From: Chryseobacterium indologenes | GTDB lineage: Bacteria > Bacteroidota > Bacteroidia > Flavobacteriales > Weeksellaceae | Reading direction: 5' to 3' | NCBI GenBank assembly: GCA_002439165.1 | Contig: DJTE01000002.1 | Location: 162,867 to 226,866, forward strand | Length of the DNA: 64,000 nucleotides | Part shown: positions 1 through 8,176 of the stretch, one piece after another | How positions within the stretch are numbered: the stretch's first letter is position 1 | Layout of the letters: each line of letters begins with the position of its first letter | Position numbers and translations under genes: made by a program | The notes under the pieces: model-generated | Database searches by the model: none | Told to the model about the DNA's origin: nothing | What the model saw: only the letters and a program-made list of their open reading frames with translations

Positions 1-22
1 CCTTAGGACCGTTATAGTTACG
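1..22 (-). ncRNA. 23S rRNA-derived fragment (helix 70/71 region) at window edge
   Basis: Read on the minus strand, the first 20 bases are identical to the universally conserved 23S rRNA segment that contains the I-CeuI recognition core (AACGGTCCTAAGG), plus a matching CG just before it. The sequence directly upstream (positions 23-60) does not follow 23S rRNA. It follows the repeated lead-in of the neighbouring tRNA-like array (AGTGCCGTAGAAA). It is therefore either an rRNA mimic built into an array element or the edge of a rearranged 23S copy. The rest lies outside the window. Confidence 0.5.
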
Positions 23-79
23 AAGGAACCTTTTTCTACGGCACTTATCTGTTTTATTTTTATAAAAAAGAGGCAAAAA

Positions 80-117
80 AGCAAAAAAACGGCTATATAA
101 ACCCTGAGGTTTATTAT
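80..117 (-). terminator. Rho-independent terminator closing the first RNA array
   Basis: On the minus strand an ATAAACC / GGTTTAT hairpin (about 98-117) is followed by a T-rich run at about 80-91. It directly follows the T-arm of the last complete array element, so that element may use part of this stem as its 3' end. Confidence 0.6.
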
Positions 118-240
118 GGAGTTGAACCAAAATCATAAGATTAACCGAAGTACGTTTTTTCTACGGCACTCTTTTTTATATCAGAGTAAAATATCTGAAT
201 CTTTCTTTGCCACCTGCTCTGCCTTCTGAGCTACATTCCG
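118..240 (-). ncRNA. tRNA-like / Y-RNA-like element A1
   Basis: The minus strand begins with an acceptor-like GGAATG and a D-arm (AGCTC-loop-GAGC, about 215-238). An A/T-rich middle follows, then the array lead-in AGTGCCGTAGAAA (about 158-172), a CTTCG-containing loop, and a weak T-arm with GGTTCAACTCC (about 120-132). D-arm and T-arm sit at the two ends with roughly 70 bases between, so this is not a normal 75-nt tRNA. The layout resembles bacterial Y RNAs, which mimic tRNA, or tmRNA. Function is inferred from its nearness to the TROVE gene. Confidence 0.45.
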
Positions 241-245
241 TTTAC

Positions 246-428
246 AACAGGAATGACAGGAATTGAACCTGCATCTGATGGTTTAAATCGAAGTACGATT
301 CTGAAACAACATCTGATATTTTTTTTTCTACAATACAGTTTTTTAACAATATCATTATTATTTTTAATCAAGGTAACAGCATCAGGATCTTCCGTGCATC
401 TGCTCTACCGTCTGAGCTACCTCTCCTT
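246..428 (-). ncRNA. tRNA-like / Y-RNA-like element A2
   Basis: The 5' end (428 downward) reads GGAGAGG, then a canonical D-arm (GCTC, loop, GAGC). The 3' end carries a proper T-arm, GCAGG-TTCAATT-CCTGT, ending in CATTCC. About 100 bases of A/T-rich sequence separate the halves. They include the phrase GCTGTTACC-TTGAT, shared with element A3, and the loop TACTTCG, shared across the array. The acceptor ends pair only partly (GGAG with TTCC). It is unlikely to be a translating tRNA. Confidence 0.5.
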
Positions 429-436
429 TTCGAGGG

Positions 437-572
437 AGTGGGCAGGAATCGAACCTGCGACCCAATGTTCATATTCCCGAAGTATGATCCCGAAACGACA
501 CTTGATTTTTTTATCAGGGCAACAGCACAAACAGACGTTCACAACAGCGTGTTCCCTTTTTTACACCATCCG
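437..572 (-). ncRNA. tRNA-like / Y-RNA-like element A3
   Basis: A clear T-arm, GCAGG-TTCGATT-CCTGC, is at about 440-460. Before it on the minus strand is a stem-loop TCATA-(CTTCGGGAA)-TATGA (about 469-487) at the anticodon-arm position, with a nine-base loop. The lead-in AGTGTCG and the phrase GCTGTTGCC-CTGAT are shared with other elements. The D-arm is not recognisable. It is degenerate but clearly a member of the same family. Confidence 0.45.
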
Positions 573-573
573 C

Positions 574-640
574 TATGCAGAGCAGGATTCGAACCTGCAT
601 CACTGTTACCCCAACGAAGCAATTCTGTTTTACGGCACCT
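574..640 (-). ncRNA. tRNA-like / Y-RNA-like element A4 (T-arm half)
   Basis: It has a perfect T-arm, GCAGG-TTCGAAT-CCTGC, followed by CTCTGCA, and the array lead-in GGTGCCGTAA at its 5' side. No D-arm is visible upstream, because the preceding sequence is the decayed coding sequence at 630-924, whose stop codon lies in the lead-in. Incomplete or minimal member of the array. Confidence 0.4.
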
Positions 641-924
641 GTTTTTTTATTTTCCATTGTACTTTCCTGTATCTTTTCCAGTTTCGCTGAAATTTTGTGC
701 TTTGCATTCACCACCTCGAAACCGTGTGGAAAACAGCGGGAACACCCCATTTCATCTCCGTATAAAATTCTGGAAATCTGTACGCCTGAAATCTTCCCCG
801 GGAAATCGATCCATCCGTATTCACTGATCCCGAAGGTTTGTCTTAAAGCTTTGATTTTTTTCACAAGTATTGAGTATTTACCTCAATACACTGCATCTTT
901 CAGACATGTTTTATAATGATTCAT
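630..924 (-). pseudogene. Small decayed gene (in-frame TGA plus frameshift) ahead of the first RNA array
   Basis: From ATG at 924 the minus strand encodes 13 codons, then one TGA at 883-885. The same frame continues with IKALRQTFGISEYGWIDF and CSRCFPHGFEVVN. One base of frameshift around 700-710 is then needed to reach a basic, aromatic tail (QRNWKRYRKVQWK) ending at TAA 630-632. Both halves look genuinely coding, so I read this as one gene of roughly 97 codons carrying two lesions. Recoding cannot be excluded. It lies between the fourth shared operator (944-982) and the RNA array and would be on the same transcript. Function unknown; the CxxC and the basic tail would suit nucleic-acid binding. 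Confidence 0.45.
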
Positions 925-943
925 GGTTATTAGTTTTGTATGC

Positions 944-982
944 TGCAAATTTATAATGCTGCTGCGCATTCTTTTTACGCAG
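944..982 (-). promoter_or_regulatory. Shared RNA-island promoter/operator, copy 4
   Basis: The plus strand reads CTGCGCA-N6-TTACGCA. On the minus strand 13 bases separate it from TTTGCA, with TAAATTTG as a good Bacteroidetes -7 element. The architecture and spacing are identical to the copies at 3114-3152, 13401-13439 and 41094-41132. It drives the decayed small gene and the degenerate RNA array. Confidence 0.75.
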
Positions 983-1003
983 TTTAATTTTTATTTACAT
1001 TTT

Positions 1004-1465
1004 TTAAATACTGATATATAATTTTTGTCCTTTTGCCATAACCTGCACTGCAAATTTTTTAAAAACGGGATAATAGAAGTTTTCAAAATCGTCATACAGA
1101 TATTCTTTACGGCTGCAATTTTTAATGGACTCCAGGGTTTGCAGGAAATCATCCGCATTGATCTCGGTACATTGGGCACTAACGTCCTGCCAGCCGGTGC
1201 ATTCATTGCTTTGTCTCACCAATTCAGGAAGTCTGTGATATTCTTCCTGAGTAATACCTTCATAAAACCAATAGTTTAAATATCCTCTGAAAGTTCCGCC
1301 CCCAAAAAGTACAGCATCCCATCTGCCTTCAGATTCTGTAAGAAGCATATATTCTTCACCACAGTCGGGAGCTCCGCAGCATGGACACAGGCAAAGATGT
1401 GTTAAATCTTCCTTTATAAAAGGATCTGTATTTCCGGTTTTCTGATATTGACAGGTTCTGGACAT
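1004..1465 (-). CDS. Hypothetical protein with N-terminal cysteine cluster, downstream of TROVE
   Basis: 153 residues. I do not recognise the family. The N-terminus has a cysteine-dense segment, CLCPCCGAPDCG (about residues 25-36), that looks like a small zinc site. The rest is acidic and aromatic, with no membrane segment. It follows the TROVE gene by about 75 bp on the same strand and precedes operator copy 4, so it is probably the second gene of the TROVE transcript. Lack of a family match leaves both start and function uncertain. Confidence 0.55.
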   Translation of the reverse strand: MSRTCQYQKTGNTDPFIKEDLTHLCLCPCCGAPDCGEEYMLLTESEGRWDAVLFGGGTFRGYLNYWFYEGITQEEYHRLPELVRQSNECTGWQDVSAQCTEINADDFLQTLESIKNCSRKEYLYDDFENFYYPVFKKFAVQVMAKGQKLYISI

Positions 1466-1539
1466 GAGAATCGGTATTATTTATTGTTATCAAAAATAGG
1501 CCGGGATCATGGTTACTGTTTTCTGAAAAGCAGTGCCTT

Positions 1540-3057
1540 TTACAGCACCACCTTCTGAATCATCTGAATGGCGGATTTGTGATCCTCCAAAGCATTCAGC
1601 ACATCAAAAACTTTATCAGACCAGCCTGCAATAAGATGTACATCATTTTCTCTCACATCAATTGGCTGTATACCGTATCCTCCCAGATCGAAAATATACA
1701 GTCTGGCATTGGGAGCAATTTTTTTATACCGGCTCCATAAACCTGCAAAGGAATATTCGGTTTTAATACTGATCCACAGCTGGGTATCGGTAAACAGCAT
1801 TACCTTATCCACGATTTCCCCGGTATTGATAAGATCTTCAATCACCAGATGACCATTCGTAGAATAACCTACCTCTCCTGCACGCTTGTAGAATTCACCC
1901 ACGTTTTCCAGAATACTGTTTTCAGGCACCTGAATTCTCTTCCAGATGTCTCCAAACATCCCTGTAATAACATTTTTACACCGTGACTGCAGGATCATGG
2001 ACATTAATAAGCCAATATCGCAAAGCAGCACCTTGCTTTTTGGTGAAACAGGGATCAGCATGGAGCCGGAAACATCCGCCGCAATGACCACAGAAGTACC
2101 GGGACCGAAACCTCTGATGTTTTCTGCACTTACTGCCACTGCATTTTCCAGTGCTGCCAAAACAGACGGCCAATATTTTGATTTTGTGTTTTTTATTTCC
2201 CGATAGGCCGCCAGAAACCTGAACGGAAGCTGCTTTGAGTTTCTTACGGCTTTTTCATCGGAAAGGTAATGACATACTTTTCCCATAGCCTCCGCTGACA
2301 CATCGGCTTCCAAAATATTTCTCAGATTACGCAAAGTAGCCATATAGCCGAGTTTATTACTGAAAATAAGCTCTTCCCATTTATTTCTGAATGCTGATCT
2401 TTTTTCTGCTTCACCGGCAAATTTTGTCTGTCCCAGTACGGAAAGTTCCACTTCCCAGGTATAGGGAGCTGCCAAATGATCATTGGCAATTTTGTTAAAA
2501 ATAACCTGCTGGTTTTCATCTTTTGCCTTTGGATGAACCAGAAACAAGGCATCTTTTAAAGTAATGTCTGCTTTCCGGTTGTATTTGGCAAACTGATATT
2601 CATCAAATTTATTGAAGGATTTTGCAAGACCTTTCTGAATCTGCTTTGAAAGTCTGTTGAGTTTTTTGAGTTCAGTTCTTTCATTCGTAATCTGGTAACA
2701 GGCCAGCAGTTCGGTGATTTCATCGGCTCTCTGAATAACTCCGTCCACCGTCCTGCTTACAAGGTCTGTACCGGATACTCTCTTTGCCAGTTCTGCGGTT
2801 AAAACCATAGGAACGGAACGCAGATGCATTTCTTTTCTTGCATATACGGCCAGCTTTGCTACAAATTCGGGATCATTTTTCCTGATCAGCGACTGGATCC
2901 TCGTTAGTCTTTCATTCCCTTTCTCGTAAGCTCCATTTGACAGTCCTGTTGTAACAACAGCACTGTATAATTCTTCTGCAGGAGTCATGGAATAAGCTTT
3001 TGCCCCTTCATGGTTCATTACTGTTCCGTTTTCTTTTCTTAAAAAATTAAATTTCAT
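1540..3057 (-). CDS. TROVE domain protein, Ro60/Rsr homologue
   Basis: 505 residues from ATG 3057. An in-frame ATG at 3219 would add 54 residues that overlap the promoter, so I reject it. The N-terminal two thirds match the TROVE fold, the HEAT-like ring that binds Y RNA and misfolded RNA ends; EELYSAVVTTGL and an IIQ/ADEI-type helical repeat are visible. The C-terminus is a vWA domain with an intact MIDAS: DVSGS at about residues 328-332 and FTDT at about 422. Ro60 proteins bind tRNA-like Y RNAs and guide exonuclease or ligase action on damaged RNA. This gene has its own copy of the shared operator and sits about 600 bp upstream of an array of tRNA-like RNAs, the expected partners. Confidence 0.88.
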   Translation of the reverse strand: MKFNFLRKENGTVMNHEGAKAYSMTPAEELYSAVVTTGLSNGAYEKGNERLTRIQSLIRKNDPEFVAKLAVYARKEMHLRSVPMVLTAELAKRVSGTDLVSRTVDGVIQRADEITELLACYQITNERTELKKLNRLSKQIQKGLAKSFNKFDEYQFAKYNRKADITLKDALFLVHPKAKDENQQVIFNKIANDHLAAPYTWEVELSVLGQTKFAGEAEKRSAFRNKWEELIFSNKLGYMATLRNLRNILEADVSAEAMGKVCHYLSDEKAVRNSKQLPFRFLAAYREIKNTKSKYWPSVLAALENAVAVSAENIRGFGPGTSVVIAADVSGSMLIPVSPKSKVLLCDIGLLMSMILQSRCKNVITGMFGDIWKRIQVPENSILENVGEFYKRAGEVGYSTNGHLVIEDLINTGEIVDKVMLFTDTQLWISIKTEYSFAGLWSRYKKIAPNARLYIFDLGGYGIQPIDVRENDVHLIAGWSDKVFDVLNALEDHKSAIQMIQKVVL

Positions 3058-3113
3058 GGTTACTGTTTTTATTGTTAAACATAGGGAGATCAAAATTGGC
3101 TTCTGATTTCTGG

Positions 3114-3152
3114 TGCAAAGTAAAACTCTTATTGCGCAATGTTTTTGCGCAG
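3114..3152 (-). promoter_or_regulatory. Shared RNA-island promoter/operator, copy 1 (TROVE)
   Basis: The plus strand shows TTGCGCA (3132-3138), six bases, then TTGCGCA (3145-3151). On the minus strand there are exactly 13 bases to TTTGCA (3114-3119), with TTACTTTG as the -7 box. The transcript would start about 50 bases before the TROVE ATG. Confidence 0.8.
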
Positions 3153-3244
3153 TATGCTTTTTTGAATTTTTTTTTTGTTTTTCTGAAATGAAGTTGTTAA
3201 GCGGAAGTATAATTGCCACAGATACACGATTTTTTTATTTTTAA

Positions 3245-3345
3245 ATCGCTCGCAGATTTTGCAGATTGAGCAGATTTTTTATTCTGCGTTAAGACTCATG
3301 TGTGCTTTTATGCATAAAGTTTTAGACTTATTTCTACTTAAGTGT
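3245..3345. repeat. Interspersed intergenic repeat, family 1
   Basis: It contains GCAGATTGAGCAGATTTT, then ACTCATGTGTGCTTTTATGC, then TTAAGTGTAAAAC. The same order of phrases recurs at 52275-52395, and its first part recurs at 15345-15385. Noncoding; the 66-codon reading frame across it shows no protein character. It fills the 380-bp gap between TROVE and the VOC gene. Confidence 0.6.
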
Positions 3346-3598
3346 AAAACCTTTGTACCTTTTGACTACGTCGAACCTTCGGTTTGCGGTAAAAAAAATC
3401 ATTGCACAGATATGCAGATCTTTATAAGTGTTTGTATTTTAAAGATGGGCATATTTTAAAGTTTGATTTTTATCTGGTTGCGATTTTTACCTTCAATGAT
3501 ATACAATTCATCTATGATTCGTTTTACCTAAAAGAATGGCTAATTCCCGTTTTTCCTGGGAGCATTGTCTAGTTTTGTATTGATTAAAATCAGTCGTA

Positions 3599-4048
3599 AT
3601 GATTAAAGGATTATATGAAACTCATATCCAGGTGAGTGATCTGGAAAATGCCATAAGGTTTTATACGGAGGTATTGGGATTGACACTGGCTCATAGAGAT
3701 GAAACCAGACCGATCGCCTTTTTATGGATTGGGGAAGGAAAAGAGTCTATGCTGGGGCTTTGGGAGCAGAAAGAAAATCTTCAGACAAGACATTTTGCTT
3801 TTTCCGGCAGTACGGAAGATATTCTGAATTACTCGGTGGAGTTTTTAAAGAGAAAAGATCTGGAACCCTATAATTTTCTGAAAGACGGGAGTGATCAGCC
3901 TATGGTTTTTGCCTGGATGCCGGCACTGGCGATATATTTCAAAGATCCGGACGGAAATCAGCTTGAGTTTATTTCGATACTGGAAGGTGAAGGAAAGCCC
4001 GAACTGGGTGTGATTTCTTATGAGGAATGGCTGAAAAAAGGGAATTAA
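3599..4048 (+). CDS. VOC superfamily (glyoxalase/bleomycin resistance-type) protein
   Basis: 149 residues, single VOC domain. The opening THIQVSDLENAIRFYTEVLGL is the family's first beta-alpha unit with a metal-ligand His. FKDPDGNQLEFI near residue 120 supplies the C-terminal Glu ligand. These enzymes are metal-dependent lyases, dioxygenases or resistance proteins, and the substrate cannot be read here. It is the only plus-strand gene in the first 13 kb and stands alone, followed by a hairpin terminator at about 4095-4135. Confidence 0.85.
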   Translation: MIKGLYETHIQVSDLENAIRFYTEVLGLTLAHRDETRPIAFLWIGEGKESMLGLWEQKENLQTRHFAFSGSTEDILNYSVEFLKRKDLEPYNFLKDGSDQPMVFAWMPALAIYFKDPDGNQLEFISILEGEGKPELGVISYEEWLKKGN

Positions 4049-4094
4049 TCAGGAAACTTTAAAGATAAAAAACAGGAAGAGCAATCATCCAACA

Positions 4095-4135
4095 GAAAGG
4101 ACAGACTGCTGTTCAATCTGTCCTGTATTTTAAAA
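4095..4135. terminator. Bidirectional hairpin between convergent genes
   Basis: GGACAGA and TCTGTCC flank an 11-base loop and are followed by TGTATTTT on the plus strand. It separates the VOC gene from the end of the SWIM gene. Confidence 0.6.
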
Positions 4136-5476
4136 GGTCTGTATAATTTTCTTTACAGCAAGAACATGTTTGCACGGCCCGCGTTCTCCCTGGTATTTGC
4201 TGAACCATTCACAGGTACATCTTTCTTTTTCTTCTTCCAGAATAACGGTATGATGTACACCGCTCCCCTGTACCCGGGCTTCGGTTCTGGCTGCACCGGT
4301 GTTCAGGATTTCCACTTTGCCTTCATCAATCAGCTTTTGTGCATTTTTCATCCTCGGATTCAGGCTTATAATGCGGCTGAGTCTGAAAGGCAATCTGCGG
4401 TAGAAAAATCCGTTATCGTCAAGGTCGTACCCCAATAATCCCATTGCAGCCAATCTTCCCGTAAGGTTTTCTGTCTTTTTAAGACTGATATTCTCATTCA
4501 GAGCAAAGGCCGAAGGATTGAAAGATTGATTGGCATAAGCATATTTATCCAGGGCATCGATCCATTCATCAGATACCTCATTGATCAGGCTGTCCAGTAC
4601 CGCTCCTTCTCCTGAAAATCCCCGCCAGCATTCTCTTGACAATGAAAAGCTGAACCGGATATTCCCCATATACAGCTGCCATGTCGTTGAATGCATTTCT
4701 GCATGCGGAAATACCTGCATCTGATCAATATAAGGCAGAAGCGGCTCAAGCAGTCTAAGCCTGTGAAGTCCGCCTACACATACGGCATCCAGTGATCTTA
4801 CAGGCGAGAACATTGGTTTATTTCCCCTTACGATCAGATAATAATCCGATTTCACAGGGCCTTTGGGTATTCCCCTGAACAGCTGCTGGGTTTGGATCTT
4901 ATTAAATGTATACTGCTTTTCTGATTCTGAGAGATAGATCTGAACGGTACTCAATCCTTTGATCCATTTAGCAGGTAACGGTACTTTTCTCTCTACTATT
5001 TTTTCTTCTTGTCTGTAAAGCCCCACTTCTTTTTCGCCAACTGAAAGCATGATCTTTTCATTGGGACGGATACTGCCTAAAGCGGTGATCATTGCCTGAT
5101 TAAAATCTACATTGGTTGTTCCGTTTTCCGGAAATTCTCCATCCAGGCCGTCCGGCAGTACATCTACTCTTGCATACACTCCTGCACAATGGGAAAATCC
5201 TTCAAAACGGAGACGACCGTTCCCGGCAGTAACGATAGGGTCTTTAAGCATTGCCATCTGAAACGGTGACAGATTAAAGCTTGACTTTACAATATTAGAC
5301 AACGCAATCAGGCATCTTGCCAGTATAAAAGGCTGGCTGACATTTCCCCAGAAAAAGCAGGGCGCGTCTGTTTTTTTCTGAATCTCACTGTATCTGGCCA
5401 GAAACAGTTCTTCAGAAATATCTTTCTTTATCAGGGACGACGGTCTCTGATAGTTGTAAATGAGCATATCTTCCAT
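4130..5476 (-). CDS. SWIM zinc finger protein
   Basis: 448 residues. The C-terminus carries a SWIM finger: C420-x-C422, then C435-x-H437 in GPCKHVLAVKK. SWIM domains bind nucleic acid or protein partners and are common in MoxR/vWA-type and repair clusters. The first 400 residues are not assignable. It is the last gene of a three-gene operon (10703-4130), starting three bases after the stop of the 898-residue protein. Function unknown; partner recognition for the two large proteins is an inference. Confidence 0.75.
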   Translation of the reverse strand: MEDMLIYNYQRPSSLIKKDISEELFLARYSEIQKKTDAPCFFWGNVSQPFILARCLIALSNIVKSSFNLSPFQMAMLKDPIVTAGNGRLRFEGFSHCAGVYARVDVLPDGLDGEFPENGTTNVDFNQAMITALGSIRPNEKIMLSVGEKEVGLYRQEEKIVERKVPLPAKWIKGLSTVQIYLSESEKQYTFNKIQTQQLFRGIPKGPVKSDYYLIVRGNKPMFSPVRSLDAVCVGGLHRLRLLEPLLPYIDQMQVFPHAEMHSTTWQLYMGNIRFSFSLSRECWRGFSGEGAVLDSLINEVSDEWIDALDKYAYANQSFNPSAFALNENISLKKTENLTGRLAAMGLLGYDLDDNGFFYRRLPFRLSRIISLNPRMKNAQKLIDEGKVEILNTGAARTEARVQGSGVHHTVILEEEKERCTCEWFSKYQGERGPCKHVLAVKKIIQTF

Positions 5477-5479
5477 AGT

Positions 5480-8176
5480 TTATTTTTTTAGAAGAAGATT
5501 GCAGATTTTTTTCAGACTGGAATTTTCTTTCCAGCTATCAAGTTTGTTTTTTAAGTTTTCATTGACTTCTGACTGATTTAAAGACAGAATTTCATAATAG
5601 ATGTCTAATATTCTTTTAAGGTTGGTAACCGGAGTTTCCATCTGCAGCAGAATATAGACGATCAGTTCTTCAAGGGCCTGATTGTGTTCCCTGCTGACGT
5701 TCAGCATCTGGTGCTGTACCACATCTGTAAATCTTTTTACAGGAGCCCATTCCAGTTTTTCATGGAGACCGATTATTTCTCCAAGACGTTTATTATTCAT
5801 CACTTCATAAGAAACCTGTTCCAGCCAGATTTCCGCAGCAGTTCCGCGGATCACCTTATCTCCGTTGAGTAAAACGGTTCCCAGAAACAGCCGCCCCATT
5901 TCATCCAGAGGTTTTTTCAGTTCATAGAGAGCCTGTACCGTATTCAGCACCAATCCTTTTTCATATACTTCTGCCAGCCCGGAATAATACAGCCCGGTTT
6001 TAATTATTTTGGCCAGTACGTTTCCCGGTGTATTGGGAAAGCTCCACATAAAGAACGGAATTTCAGAAAACAGTGTCTGTTCTGCGATGAAATATTCTAA
6101 AAAAAGCGGATGTTTTCTTTTTTCAAGGTGGTATTTCGGAATTTTTATATCAAGTTCTACCGGATAATATGAATTTTTCCCGCTGTCTACGGTTTTCCAA
6201 TTGTAAGTGCCGGAAAGAAACTCATCGGGAATGTTATTATATCCAAAGTCCTTAAATTCTTTAAAGACAGTTTGCGGAGAACGTGTAATTCCTGCTGTCA
6301 TCCACCATGAAGGATGCTCAAATGTTCCCTGGGGAACTGCTTTCTTATCTAAGAAGAAAAGCAGCAAATCTTTATATTCCCCTTTTAATCTACCGGCAAG
6401 CTGCAATGCTTCCGTGGTTCTTTCCAGTGAACAGCGCTGCAATGCCAGCTGCACATCCATAGGATCAGGATCTACACCTTCTTTCTGGTAGATTTCAAAT
6501 CTCTCCACCAGCGTTACAGGAGCGATCCAGCATGGAGCATGCGTTGTAGTGGAAAGTAACGGTGTCTTATCCCCGGCCATGATCTTACGGAATGCATACA
6601 CTGCAATCTGTCTCAGAGGCTCCATGGCCAATCCTCCTACAAAAATATCTTCAAGCGGGCCTAATTTTTTATGATAGCCTGTATAAGCTTCTCTCGTTGC
6701 TTCATCCTCGCAGGTCCTTGCATAAATTTTTTCCAGATTTTTAAGCTGCACCGGATATTTCTCCAATAAGGAAAGCCCGTAATGAATGATCATATTGCAT
6801 AATATAACATTGAAATAAGGTACTTCCCATTTGTTGGAAATGGTTTTACATGCTTTTTGAAAAACAGGCTCAAACAGTTTTACGGATTCTGCATCTGCAT
6901 CTCCGGCAAAACGGATCATTCCGGCTATTGCGAGGTCATAATGATAAGTTCCGGGGTTTTCCATTGCCTGCGGGAGGAAAAACATCAGGTCTTCGAAGTT
7001 TTCAGGCCCCTGAAGTTCAGCTTCTTCACTGATGAGTTCCAATGATTCAACCTCCACTTCATCCAGCTCCTGATAGCTCTCTTCTATAAATTCAGCCAAT
7101 ACAGGTTTAACATTTGCCAGAATATTGTCTGAATAATGTGTCAGAGTATCTTTTATTCCGTCAGTAACGGGGATATATTTATGAATAATTTTAGCTGCTT
7201 TGGACTGTATGCTTTCATCTTTGCTTACAAATGCTGCACTTAACGCCATTCCCAGATCTTCTGCTTCATCTTTTTTTCTCTGAAGGATTTTCTCTGTAAC
7301 GGAAAGACTGGAAATAACCACGGTTTTGATTTCCGAGCTCAGTAAATTCGGAAGGAAGTGGGTAAATTCAGCCGTTTTAAATTCGGGATCAGCTACTATT
7401 TTTTTCAGATGAACAAGCATGGTATTAACTGCTTTTGACTGGAGAGACGCAAGGCCTGCCAGCAATTCATCCTGAAGCAGGATCAGCTCTTCGTGGGTAG
7501 GTTTCAGGCTGTTGAATGCCTCCATAAACCATCCTGTCACATTTTTATTGAAATTTCTGTTTGCTGCCAGAAGACATTCTTTCAGAAATCTTGTTCTGTC
7601 TATTTTATTTCTGGCTATCAGTTTCTGAACCAAAGGAAGCCACTCTTTATAAAAAGGGAGAGACTTGGAAGGAAATTCACACAGATACCAGAAATGGGTT
7701 TCCAGGGTTTCCGGAGATTTTTCCAGGTCTGACGGCTGATTGCTCAGATGATATCCCAACAGTTCAGGGCTAGGCTTCACATAGCCTTTTTTCGTCCATC
7801 CCAGAATATCCTGATAATTAAATGCTGTAAATTCGGCATCTACGGAATCGTTGATAAAATCTGAGAACCAGCTTGGGCAGCCCCATTCGAGTATTTTATC
7901 TGTCTGTTCTTTATCATTGAAAAAACTCCAGTAATTTTTACCGTAATGTTTCTGATCCATGCAGACAAATGATGCTATATCTATTATGGAATGCTGTTCT
8001 GCGGAACCGGAGGTATGGTAGGAGTTTTTCGTCATTACGATTTTATTGATCTCCCTGTTCAGTTTTCTGATGGTAGGAACCAGTATTTTTCTTTCTTCAG
8101 CGGTAAGCTCCTTCAAAAAAGGAATGATCTCATGTTTTTTTTCTTTGTTAAGAATCTCATAAAGTCTTTCTTTCAT
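5480..8176 (-). CDS. Large helical-repeat protein, DUF6493-like (paralogue 1)
   Basis: 898 residues, no signal peptide or membrane segment. The text is regular amphipathic helices, suggesting a HEAT-like scaffold. It is clearly paralogous to the next gene: the openings (ILNKEKKHEIIPFLKELT versus FKIKEIIPFLTKLT), a central PCWIAPVTL / PCWVNIRVL block, and endings of the form LN-QSE-N-K-L-WK-N are shared. It overlaps the upstream gene by 20 bases. I associate this family with DUF6493 from memory, not by search. Such proteins often neighbour SWIM and MoxR/vWA genes, as here. Confidence 0.65.
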   Translation of the reverse strand: MKERLYEILNKEKKHEIIPFLKELTAEERKILVPTIRKLNREINKIVMTKNSYHTSGSAEQHSIIDIASFVCMDQKHYGKNYWSFFNDKEQTDKILEWGCPSWFSDFINDSVDAEFTAFNYQDILGWTKKGYVKPSPELLGYHLSNQPSDLEKSPETLETHFWYLCEFPSKSLPFYKEWLPLVQKLIARNKIDRTRFLKECLLAANRNFNKNVTGWFMEAFNSLKPTHEELILLQDELLAGLASLQSKAVNTMLVHLKKIVADPEFKTAEFTHFLPNLLSSEIKTVVISSLSVTEKILQRKKDEAEDLGMALSAAFVSKDESIQSKAAKIIHKYIPVTDGIKDTLTHYSDNILANVKPVLAEFIEESYQELDEVEVESLELISEEAELQGPENFEDLMFFLPQAMENPGTYHYDLAIAGMIRFAGDADAESVKLFEPVFQKACKTISNKWEVPYFNVILCNMIIHYGLSLLEKYPVQLKNLEKIYARTCEDEATREAYTGYHKKLGPLEDIFVGGLAMEPLRQIAVYAFRKIMAGDKTPLLSTTTHAPCWIAPVTLVERFEIYQKEGVDPDPMDVQLALQRCSLERTTEALQLAGRLKGEYKDLLLFFLDKKAVPQGTFEHPSWWMTAGITRSPQTVFKEFKDFGYNNIPDEFLSGTYNWKTVDSGKNSYYPVELDIKIPKYHLEKRKHPLFLEYFIAEQTLFSEIPFFMWSFPNTPGNVLAKIIKTGLYYSGLAEVYEKGLVLNTVQALYELKKPLDEMGRLFLGTVLLNGDKVIRGTAAEIWLEQVSYEVMNNKRLGEIIGLHEKLEWAPVKRFTDVVQHQMLNVSREHNQALEELIVYILLQMETPVTNLKRILDIYYEILSLNQSEVNENLKNKLDSWKENSSLKKICNLLLKK

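Noticed and set aside
1..60. An ordinary 23S rRNA gene running off the left edge
   Set aside because: Sequence upstream of the conserved core does not match 23S rRNA and does match the array lead-in. It cannot be fully excluded without the left flank.
600..620. GGGGTAACAG in element A4 resembling the 23S GGGGATAACAG segment
   Set aside because: Short, with a missing base and no flanking similarity.
883..885. Selenocysteine or pyrrolysine recoding of the in-frame TGA
   Set aside because: No SECIS-like element seen and a frameshift follows, so decay is the simpler explanation.
253..916. Several open frames of 110-145 codons over the first array (for example with GIEPASDGLNRS or FEPASLLP)
   Set aside because: They are produced by translating tRNA T-arm and D-arm sequence on the wrong strand, the well-known spurious tRNA-derived frames.
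3058..3219. Longer N-terminus of the TROVE protein
   Set aside because: It would cover the shared promoter and is rich in unlikely residues.
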